NCBI RefSeq assembly: GCF_008806595.1
Contig: NZ_VZRB01000016.1
Coordinates: 1-64,000, forward strand
DNA length: 64,000 bases
Direction: 5' to 3'
From: Streptomyces luteolifulvus
Lineage (GTDB): Bacteria > Actinomycetota > Actinomycetes > Streptomycetales > Streptomycetaceae
Part shown: positions 17,327 through 24,317 of the stretch, in pieces
How positions within the stretch are numbered: the stretch's first letter is position 1
Layout: each line of letters begins with the position of its first letter
Notes under the pieces: model-generated
Seen by the model: only the letters and a program-made list of their open reading frames with translations
What the model was told of the DNA's origin: nothing
Database searches by the model: none
Position numbers and translations under genes: made by a program

Positions 17327-18412
17327 GTGAACAGTGGACGCATTCGTGTGCTGAGGCCCGAGGAGCTCGGCGCCGGGGACAGAGAACTCTGGCGGGAACT
17401 GCGCACCAAGTCGGGGCAGCCGCGGAACCCGTTCATGGAGCCGGAGTTCACCGACGCCGTCGGCCGGGTGCGGCCGAGGACGTGTGTGGCGGTGGTGTAC
17501 GAGGGGGGCGACGCGGTCGGATTCCTGCCGCACGAGAGAGGGCCGCTGGGACAGGGCCGGGCCCTGGCGTTCGGAGTGTCCGACTGCCAGGGCGCCGTAC
17601 TTCCGCCGGGCTTCCCGCTGGAGGCCGGCGAGCTGCTGCGGGCCTGTTCGCTGTCGAGCTTCGCCTTCGACAACCTGGAGGCGGAGCAGGACCTGTTCGT
17701 TCCGGCCGCGGCCGCGGAGTACTCCGCCTACGTCATCGACGTGGAGAAGGGGTACGAGGCCTACGAGACCGTCCTGCGCGCCCAGGCGCCGAAGTTTCTG
17801 AAGACCACGCTCGCCAAGGAGCGCAGGCTCGGCCGCCAGGTGGGCGAGCTGCGGTTCGTGTTCGACGAAACCGATCCCGCCGCGCTGCGCACGCTCATGG
17901 AGTGGAAGTCGGCTCAGTACCGCAGGACGGGCCGCCGGGACCGGTTCGCACAGGAGTGGATCGCCCGGCTGGTGCACCAGCTCGCCGGCACCCGGGAGCC
18001 CGAGTGCACGGGCACGTTGTCCGTGCTCTACGCCGCCGGCCGACCGGTCGCCGCACACTTCGGACTCCGCTCGTCGACGGTCCTGGCCTGCTGGTTCCCG
18101 TCGTACGACCCGGAGTTCGCGAAGTACTCGCCGGGACTGGTGCTGCACTTGAGGATGGCCGAGGCGGCGGCCGCGGCCGGCATCGGTCTGCTGGATCTGG
18201 GGCGGGGGGCCGCCGAGTACAAGGACTCTCTGAAGACGGGTGAGTTGACCGTGTACGAGGGAGCGGCGACCCGCCCGGGGGTGGGCGCGGCGATGCACTG
18301 GCTGAGCGTCGAACCCGCCCGCCGTGCGCACCACTTCGTACGCAACCGGCCCCGGCTCGCGTCGGCGGCCGCCCGGACGCTGAAGGGCGTGGCCCGGCTG
18401 CGCCGGTCGTGA
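17327..18412 (+). CDS. GNAT/FemAB-like acyltransferase (BioF2/CelD-type)
   Basis: 361 aa, soluble. The C-terminal half (about residues 150-310) has the Acetyltransf_6/BioF2 pattern: FLKTTLAKERRLGRQVGELR, then LMEWKSAQYRRTGRRDRFA, LSVLYAAGRPVAAHFGLRS and YSPGLVLHLRMAEAAAAAGI followed by LLDLGRGAAEYKDSLKTG. Such proteins (CelD, PEP-CTERM-associated FemAB) occur in exopolysaccharide loci and probably acylate the polymer or its precursor. GTG start at 17327. First gene of the + operon; 56 bp separate it from the GT2 gene. Confidence 0.82.
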   Translation: MNSGRIRVLRPEELGAGDRELWRELRTKSGQPRNPFMEPEFTDAVGRVRPRTCVAVVYEGGDAVGFLPHERGPLGQGRALAFGVSDCQGAVLPPGFPLEAGELLRACSLSSFAFDNLEAEQDLFVPAAAAEYSAYVIDVEKGYEAYETVLRAQAPKFLKTTLAKERRLGRQVGELRFVFDETDPAALRTLMEWKSAQYRRTGRRDRFAQEWIARLVHQLAGTREPECTGTLSVLYAAGRPVAAHFGLRSSTVLACWFPSYDPEFAKYSPGLVLHLRMAEAAAAAGIGLLDLGRGAAEYKDSLKTGELTVYEGAATRPGVGAAMHWLSVEPARRAHHFVRNRPRLASAAARTLKGVARLRRS

Positions 18413-18468
18413 CACAAGGGGCAACCGAGGGAGCACCAAGGAAGCAAGGGACACGAGGGGGAGGTCGC

Positions 18469-19749
18469 ATGTCCCGTACGACGCGTGCGCAGGAGGAGAT
18501 ACGGCGGTTCCGGAGCATCACGCCGGTGCAGGTCGCGGAGCTGGACCTGGCGGGGGACGACGCCTGGCTCAGACCGGGGCCGGGCAGCCCGCCCGTGACC
18601 CCGGGTGAGGTCTTCGTCCTGGTCAGGAGTCAGGGGCGGCCCGTGGGCACACTGCTCGGCAGCGTGCCCGAGGGAGCGGAGCCGAAGGCCGTACTGATCG
18701 CGCTCGCCCGGAAGAGCAGGCTGCGGGGCCCGGCCCCCGGGGAGCCGCCCGAGCCACCGCTCACCAGCGTCGTCGTCGCCACCCGCGAACGCGCCGGGCA
18801 GCTCGCCCGGGCGCTCGACTCACTGCTCGCCCAGGACCATCCGGACTTCGAGATCGTCCTGGTCGACAACGCGCCCGTGACGACCGGGACCCGGGACCTC
18901 GTGGAACGGAAGTACGGCGAGCGCGTGCGGTATGTGCGCGAGCCCGTCCCCGGACTCGCCGTCGCCCACAACCGGGGCATCGAGGCCGCCCGCGGCAAGG
19001 TGATCGCCTTCACCGACGACGACGTCGTCGCCGACCCGCGCTGGCTCACCGAGCTGACCGCGCCGTTCACCGCCGACCCCGGTCTCGGCTGCGTCACCGG
19101 CCTGATCCTGCCGGCGCGGCTGAGCACCGCGGCCCAGGTGCTGCTGGAGAGCCACGGAGGCTTCTCCAAGGGCTTCGCCCCGCGTACGTACGACCCCGGT
19201 GACCCGCCCGCGGACGAGCCGCTGTTCCCGTTCACCGCCGGGCGGTTCGGCTCCGGCGCCAACATGGCCTTCCGCGCCTCGGTGCTGCGTGCCGTCGGCG
19301 GATTCGACCCGGCCACCGGCGCCGGAACGCCCGCCCGCGGCGGCGACGACCTGTACGGGTTCGTCCGCGTCCTCGCCGAGGGACACCGGCTGCGCTACAC
19401 CCCGCAGGCCCTGGTGTGGCACCACCACCGTGACACCTGGCGGGACCTGGAGACCCAGGCGTACGGCTACGGCGCGGGCCTCACCGCGTACCTCACCGCC
19501 GTCCTGGTACACCGCCCCGCCCTGCTGCCGGCGTTCCTCGCCCGGCTCCCCCGCGGCCTGGCCCACGCCCGCGCCCTGACCGCCGCGCGCACGGCGGACG
19601 GCACCGGAGCCCCGGGCGACCACGACACCCGCAGCCACCCGTGGCCCGCGCGCCTGTCCCGCCTGCAGCGCAGGGGCATGCTGTACGGCCCCGTCGGCTA
19701 TGTCCGGGCCCGACGCGCACTGCGCACGACCGGACGGAGGACGCGATGA
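18469..19749 (+). CDS. family 2 glycosyltransferase
   Basis: 426 aa. ATG at 18469 follows a GAGG box; a start at 18409 overlaps the previous gene. After about 90 N-terminal residues with no recognised fold, a GT-A domain begins: TSVVVATRERAGQLARALDS, FEIVLVDNAPVTT, AVAHNRGIEAARGKVIAFTD followed by the DDD metal site, and FGSGANMAFRASVLRAVGGF and GGDDLYGFVRVLAEGHRL (acceptor/catalytic region). No membrane helices of the processive synthase type, so it adds single sugars rather than polymerising. The stop overlaps the deacetylase start (ATGA), so they are translationally coupled. Confidence 0.9.
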   Translation: MSRTTRAQEEIRRFRSITPVQVAELDLAGDDAWLRPGPGSPPVTPGEVFVLVRSQGRPVGTLLGSVPEGAEPKAVLIALARKSRLRGPAPGEPPEPPLTSVVVATRERAGQLARALDSLLAQDHPDFEIVLVDNAPVTTGTRDLVERKYGERVRYVREPVPGLAVAHNRGIEAARGKVIAFTDDDVVADPRWLTELTAPFTADPGLGCVTGLILPARLSTAAQVLLESHGGFSKGFAPRTYDPGDPPADEPLFPFTAGRFGSGANMAFRASVLRAVGGFDPATGAGTPARGGDDLYGFVRVLAEGHRLRYTPQALVWHHHRDTWRDLETQAYGYGAGLTAYLTAVLVHRPALLPAFLARLPRGLAHARALTAARTADGTGAPGDHDTRSHPWPARLSRLQRRGMLYGPVGYVRARRALRTTGRRTR

Positions 19750-20594
19750 CCGCGCAGGGCACGGACGGCAGAGGCGGGCCGGCGGCGCACGGCACGGGTG
19801 ACCGCGCCGGCATCCCGGTCTTCCTGTACCACGCCGTGATGGAGGACCCGCCCGACTGGATCGCCGAGTTCACTGTCACACCGAAGCAGTTCGCGGCGCA
19901 TCTCGACGCTGTCGTCGACAGCGGCCGCACGCCCGTCACCATCAGCGCGGTCGCCGACCATCTCGCGGGGCGGGCGCCACTGCCGCCCCGGCCCGTGCTG
20001 CTGACCTTCGACGACGGCTTCGCCGACCTGCCCGGCCCCACCGCCGAGGCGCTCGCCGGGCGGGGGCTGCCGGCCACCGCGTATCTCACGACCGGGGCCG
20101 TCACCCCGGGCGGCCGCAGTCTGCTGCCGCCCGCCCCGATGATGCCCCTGGACCGGGCGGCGCGGCTGGAGCACAGCGGCATGGAGGTGGGCAGCCACAC
20201 CGTGACGCACGCCCAGCTGGACACGCTGTCCGGCCGGGACCTGGCGTACGAACTGCGCACCTCCAAGGCGGTACTGGAGGACTGCCTCGGCCATCCGGTC
20301 CGGCATCTCGCCTATCCGCACGGCTACAACAGCTCACGGGTGCGGACGATGTCCGCCGACGCCGGGTACGAGACGGCGACGGCGGTGCGGCACGCGCTCA
20401 GTTCGGACCGGGACGAGAGGTACCGCATAGCCCGCCTCATCGTCCGGCAGAGCCACACCCTCGGCGACGTCGAGGACTGGCTGGCGGGCAGGGGCGCCCG
20501 TATCGCGCCGTACCGGGACGGGCCGAAGACGGTCGCCTGGCGCTGGTACCGGCGGGCCCGCGCCGTGCTGCGCGGGCCCGTGTTCGCGGGCTGA
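19746..20594 (+). CDS. polysaccharide deacetylase (NodB/CE4)
   Basis: 282 aa. CE4 motifs are clear: LTFDDGFADLPGPTAEAL (motif 1, catalytic base and metal Asp), MEVGSHTVTHAQLDTL (motif 2, His-x3-His zinc ligands) and HLAYPHGYNSSRVRTMSADA (motif 3). No signal peptide can be seen, so it may act on lipid-linked or nucleotide-linked precursor in the cytoplasm, or be exported another way. It removes N-acetyl groups from amino sugars. It ends 11 bp before the convergent GH26-like gene, at the centre of the two converging operons. Confidence 0.9.
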   Translation: MTAQGTDGRGGPAAHGTGDRAGIPVFLYHAVMEDPPDWIAEFTVTPKQFAAHLDAVVDSGRTPVTISAVADHLAGRAPLPPRPVLLTFDDGFADLPGPTAEALAGRGLPATAYLTTGAVTPGGRSLLPPAPMMPLDRAARLEHSGMEVGSHTVTHAQLDTLSGRDLAYELRTSKAVLEDCLGHPVRHLAYPHGYNSSRVRTMSADAGYETATAVRHALSSDRDERYRIARLIVRQSHTLGDVEDWLAGRGARIAPYRDGPKTVAWRWYRRARAVLRGPVFAG

Positions 20595-20605
20595 ATCCCA
20601 CGCTG

Positions 20606-21829
20606 TCACCGCAGCGGCTGGTTGAGGTACGGATCCGAGACAGCCTTGCGCAGGCTCGCCCAGGCGTCGTCGTCGGCGACCGCCAGATCGCAGTCCGGCC
20701 CCGGGTCACGGTAGTTCCACTGGAGGGCGGCCTTGACCCCGTCCAGGCTCTTGAGCACCCGGGGCACCTGCGCGTACCAGCCGGCTTGCCGCTCGGGACG
20801 GGACGGGTCGTTCGCGGTGCCGAACTCGGACAGCATCAGCGGCTTGTCGTCGGAGAGATGCGCGCGGATCCAGTCGTGGGTGGCGGTCTGCGTCTGCCGG
20901 AAGGACAGCCAGTCGGCGTTGTGGCAGCGGTAGTAGTTGTACTGGTTGTAGCCGATCCAGTCGACGTAGTCGTCGCCCGGGTACAGCCGAGTGAACAGGT
21001 CGGCGTGGTCCAGGTATCCGGTGATGATCCAGGTCCACACGACGTTGTCGACACCCAGTTCCCGGAACCGGTCGTGGATGTGCCGGTACGCCCGGACGTA
21101 GTCCTCGGGTGTGCCGCTGGCCGGGGTGCGGGTGTCCATCTCCAGGTCGAAGGAGAGGAACACCTTCTTCCCGTACGCCTTGACGCGCCGGGCCTGGACG
21201 TCGATCACCGACGCGTCCAGGTCCCCGGCCGCGATCTGCTTCCAGGTGGGCTGCTGCTGTGGGGTGCCGCCCCACCACTTGCTCTCCCAGGACAGCAGCA
21301 GCATGCGGTCCCGGCCGACGGCCTGTTCGTCCTCGGTGAGCAGCCGGCCCTCCAGACGGACGCCCTCGACGCGGGACATGTCGTGGTACGTGTAGACGAT
21401 GTCGAGCCTGCGGCCCACGCGTTTCTCGTAGTCGAGGACCTGCTGACGCAGATCGTGCTTGTTGTGCGGCACGAAGGCGCCGAACCAGGCTCCGCAGGGC
21501 GGTTCGAGCAGCGCGGTGGGCCGGCACTCGCCGCCCGGTGCGGAGGACCGCGAGCCCGGCCCCTCGGCCGGCCCGGAGGCGTCCCGGAGAGCCAGGACTC
21601 CCACCAGGACCGCGCAGGCGACGGTGGCGGAGCTGATCAGCAGGCGACGGCGCCCCGGTGCCGCAGGGCCGGCCGGGTCCCGGTGCGGCTTCGGCGTGCG
21701 GTGGTGTCCGGCGGCCCTGCGGCGAAAACGACGGGCGAGCGAACGGACGAGCGAACGGGCGAGGGTCCGGGGAGAAGTACGGGGAGAAGTACGGGGAGAA
21801 GTACGGGAAGAGGTACGGGCAGACCTCAC
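20606..21829 (-). CDS. membrane-anchored glycoside hydrolase, GH26-like
   Basis: 407 aa. The N-terminus is very Arg/Ser/Thr-rich (four TSPR-like 4-residue repeats encoded by 12-bp tandem repeats), followed by one membrane anchor (LLISSATVACAVLVGVLALR, about residues 62-81), so the catalytic domain should face outside. The domain carries DIVYTYHDMSRVEG, LSFDLEMDTRT (candidate acid/base Glu), DNVVWTWIITGY, DDYVDWIGYNQYNYY and LMLSEFGTAND (candidate nucleophile Glu), in the order of clan A (beta/alpha)8 hydrolases of the GH26 type. It probably trims the locus polysaccharide. It overlaps the upstream small membrane gene by 4 bp. Confidence 0.78.
   Translation of the reverse strand: MRSARTSSRTSPRTSPRTSPRTLARSLVRSLARRFRRRAAGHHRTPKPHRDPAGPAAPGRRRLLISSATVACAVLVGVLALRDASGPAEGPGSRSSAPGGECRPTALLEPPCGAWFGAFVPHNKHDLRQQVLDYEKRVGRRLDIVYTYHDMSRVEGVRLEGRLLTEDEQAVGRDRMLLLSWESKWWGGTPQQQPTWKQIAAGDLDASVIDVQARRVKAYGKKVFLSFDLEMDTRTPASGTPEDYVRAYRHIHDRFRELGVDNVVWTWIITGYLDHADLFTRLYPGDDYVDWIGYNQYNYYRCHNADWLSFRQTQTATHDWIRAHLSDDKPLMLSEFGTANDPSRPERQAGWYAQVPRVLKSLDGVKAALQWNYRDPGPDCDLAVADDDAWASLRKAVSDPYLNQPLR
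21769..21816 (-). repeat. 12-bp in-frame tandem repeat in the GH26-like gene
   Basis: Three perfect copies of GGGGAGAAGTAC (21769-21804) plus a degenerate fourth (to 21816); three more diverged 12-bp units (GAGCGAAC core) run back to 21733. They encode the TSPR repeats and can gain or lose units without breaking the frame. Confidence 0.85.
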
Positions 21830-22254
21830 GGAGCGGAACCCTTCCGTGTCCTCGGCGGCGGGGACGCGCGCAGCGGCGGGCAGAACGCGGCGAGCGTGGT
21901 CAGCACGGTGAGTGCCAGCAGCACGCGCTGCCCGCTGAAGGCGTGGCCGGCGATCAGCACCGTCGCGGCGATCAGTACGACGCCCACGCTCAGGAAGACC
22001 ACCAGCATCAGCCGCTCCAGCAGGTCGGAGTGGCGTGCGAAGTCGGGGTCCCGTCGGTCGACGGGGCTTTCGGCGGGCCGCGAGCGCAGCGCGGGCCCGC
22101 CGATTCTGACCACGGCCGCGCCCGGGCCCGCCGCCAGGAAGACCGCGACCGCGGCAGCCCGCAGCGGTGACGCGTCGGGCAGGGTCAGCGCGGCCAGCGC
22201 CAGCCAGCCGCCGAACGGAGGCAGCATGCGGATCACGAGTTCCTGCGGTGTCAT
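21826..22254 (-). CDS. small membrane protein of the polysaccharide locus
   Basis: 142 aa with about four hydrophobic helices in two pairs (GGWLALAALTLPDASPLRAA to AGPGAAVVRI; LMLVVFLSVGVVLIAATVLI and VLLALTVLTTLAAF), joined by a charged loop of about 30 residues. I do not recognise a family. Its start overlaps the end of the large membrane protein (ATGA) and its stop overlaps the GH26-like start, so it is firmly part of the operon. Perhaps an accessory subunit of the neighbouring membrane protein. Confidence 0.7.
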   Translation of the reverse strand: MTPQELVIRMLPPFGGWLALAALTLPDASPLRAAAVAVFLAAGPGAAVVRIGGPALRSRPAESPVDRRDPDFARHSDLLERLMLVVFLSVGVVLIAATVLIAGHAFSGQRVLLALTVLTTLAAFCPPLRASPPPRTRKGSAP

Positions 22255-24236
22255 CGGCTCGCTCCCTTCAGCACGTACACCACTCCGGCGCCATTGCCCG
22301 CCACCCGTTCGAAGAGGGGCGAGGCGGCGACCGACCGCTCGATGCGTCTCAACTCGGCGCCGGAGAGCAGGCCGTTCATCTCGGAGTCGGCGAACTGCCC
22401 CTGGGTGAGGAGGAAGTAGGCACGGCCCGGCGGCTCCACCACGGACATGTCCCGGGCGAGCGTGGCGGCCGGGTTCTCGAGGATCTGGTCCACATGACCG
22501 CGGGTGTCCTCCAGGAACCAGTAGTGGTCCACATTCCAGTACGAAGCGTACGCCAACGGGTAGTTACGGTCGGCCGCTACGACGAGAGAACCCTTCGGCG
22601 CCCGGTCGAACACCTCGCGGACGAGGTCCACCTCCCGCGGGGGGAAGTAACTCATCCGGTCCTTGCCCGAGTAGCTCGGCACGAACGCAAGCGTTCCGGC
22701 GACCAGCGCGAGCAGCGGCACCCAGGTTCCGAACCGGAGACCCTGAGGGACGGTCTGCGGCCGTCCCTCCCGCGCGGCGGCGTCGGCGGCCAGGGTGCAC
22801 ACCCTGGGCAGCAGCGCGGCGGCGGCGAAGAAGCAGGCGCCGGGCAGCATGAACATCAGCACCCGGAAGATCATTTCGTCGCCGTAGCTGCTAGCCGCGA
22901 ACATCGGCAGCGGGGCCGCCGCGAGCAGCACCAGCGGCAGGGCCCGGTGGCGCAGCACGCGCTGGCGCAGCACGCCGAACACCGCCAGCAGCAGCACCGA
23001 GCCCGACAGCAGCCGGGCCACCCAGGACGTCGCCACCGCTCCGGTGCCGGTCGGGGTCGCCTCGTAACCGGTGGAGAGGTTGCCGCCGATGTCGCCGACG
23101 GAACGGATCATGTCGGGCAGCGCGGCGGACAGGAAGGGCAGAGCGGCCGTGAGACACCAGGCCAGGAAGATCACGACTGTGGTGATCAGCGGGGTCCAGT
23201 CGCGGTAGCGGCGGGTGAGGCAGAGCGCGGCCAGCGACACCGCCAGCATGCCGGGGGTGAGCTGGTGCGAGATGACGATCGCCACGACCATGACGGTGAT
23301 CACCAGCGTCCACAGCGCGGACCGCTGCCCACCGGCGCCGGTGCCGGTGGGGCCGTACCGGCGCAGCACCACGGCCAGGACGCCGAGATGCAGGGCGAAC
23401 GCCACCGACTGCGGGGAGAAGTAGTCCTGGCCCACCCAGTTGGCGACGTAGAAGATCCACACCGCGGTCCAGATCAGCCGCCGGTCCGCGGTGAAGGTGC
23501 GGTAGATCAACAGCAGCGGGAGCAGCAGCATCAGGCTGGACACCAGCGGCCACCAGGCCATGTACATCGCGGCGGAGTCCACGCCCACCAGCCGCACCAG
23601 CGCCGCCTGGGCGGCGAAGAAGCCCGGCCACTGGTCGTACACCGCCAAGTCGCCGAGTTCCCTGGACGTCTGGAGCCCGCCGGACGTCAGCAGATGGTCG
23701 ACGACCGCGTCGTGCTTCCACGCCCAGGCGTACAGCGGGGTCGGGTAGACGACGGCCTGGGTGGCCCGCTCCATCACCAGCAGCCCGAGGACGTACGCCA
23801 GTGACCAGGAGTGGCTGCGGCGCGGGTCACGGACGGTGAACCAGAAGCCGGCCACGAGAACGGCCAGGCCGAGCCAGAACGTCGGGTGCAGGGCGGAGAC
23901 CAGACCGAAGTCGTCGAGCTCGGAGACATCGGTGTGCGTGACCGCGTACCCCCACAGGGCGAGCGCGGCCGGCAACGGCGCGGCCGGCCAGGCGGCCCGG
24001 CCGACGCGGGGCGGCCACGCCGGGAGGTCGGAGAGGTCCGAGAGATCGGAGAGGTCCGTCACGGCTTCTTCGGTGTGTCCGTGCGACTCCTGGGAGGAGC
24101 GGTCCGGTGCCTTCCGCGCGGGCAGGCCGGCCGCTTCCGGCTCGGCCCCGGACTGCGTCTCCTGGCGGCCGGGGGTCTGCTGCCCGGGTACGGGCTCCGG
24201 CTCGGATCTCTCCCGTGAAGTTGCTGGCGGACGCAC
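22251..24236 (-). CDS. large polytopic membrane protein (GT-C/Wzy-like)
   Basis: 661 aa. A hydrophilic N-terminus of about 75 residues carries the repeat LSDLSDLSDL; then 12-14 membrane helices between residues 85 and 490, and a C-terminal extracytoplasmic globular part (residues about 510-650, e.g. NYPLAYASYWNVDHYWFLED). The short loop THTDVSELDDFGLVSALHP after the first helix, with its acidic pair, is where GT-C glycosyltransferases carry their catalytic Asp. The likely role is polymerisation or a lipid-phosphate-sugar-dependent transfer in the exopolysaccharide pathway. The specific family is not certain. It is 81 bp downstream of the flippase gene. Confidence 0.75.
   Translation of the reverse strand: MRPPATSRERSEPEPVPGQQTPGRQETQSGAEPEAAGLPARKAPDRSSQESHGHTEEAVTDLSDLSDLSDLPAWPPRVGRAAWPAAPLPAALALWGYAVTHTDVSELDDFGLVSALHPTFWLGLAVLVAGFWFTVRDPRRSHSWSLAYVLGLLVMERATQAVVYPTPLYAWAWKHDAVVDHLLTSGGLQTSRELGDLAVYDQWPGFFAAQAALVRLVGVDSAAMYMAWWPLVSSLMLLLPLLLIYRTFTADRRLIWTAVWIFYVANWVGQDYFSPQSVAFALHLGVLAVVLRRYGPTGTGAGGQRSALWTLVITVMVVAIVISHQLTPGMLAVSLAALCLTRRYRDWTPLITTVVIFLAWCLTAALPFLSAALPDMIRSVGDIGGNLSTGYEATPTGTGAVATSWVARLLSGSVLLLAVFGVLRQRVLRHRALPLVLLAAAPLPMFAASSYGDEMIFRVLMFMLPGACFFAAAALLPRVCTLAADAAAREGRPQTVPQGLRFGTWVPLLALVAGTLAFVPSYSGKDRMSYFPPREVDLVREVFDRAPKGSLVVAADRNYPLAYASYWNVDHYWFLEDTRGHVDQILENPAATLARDMSVVEPPGRAYFLLTQGQFADSEMNGLLSGAELRRIERSVAASPLFERVAGNGAGVVYVLKGASR
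24022..24057 (-). repeat. 9-bp in-frame tandem repeat in the large membrane protein gene
   Basis: Four imperfect units related to GAGAGGTCC encode the DLSDLSDLSDLP stretch before the first membrane helix. Units differ by one or two bases. Confidence 0.75.
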
Positions 24237-24317
24237 GGTGATTCCCCCCTGGCGGCTCGGCTCCGTTGGCGCGGCTCGGTCTTGTACTCGTTTCTTGTGC
24301 TCGGTTCTTGTGCCTGG

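Noticed and set aside
16991..18454. Upstream extension of the HAD frame to 18454
   Set aside because: It overlaps the acyltransferase gene in antisense and lacks conserved sequence; the HAD motif I starts right after ATG 16990.
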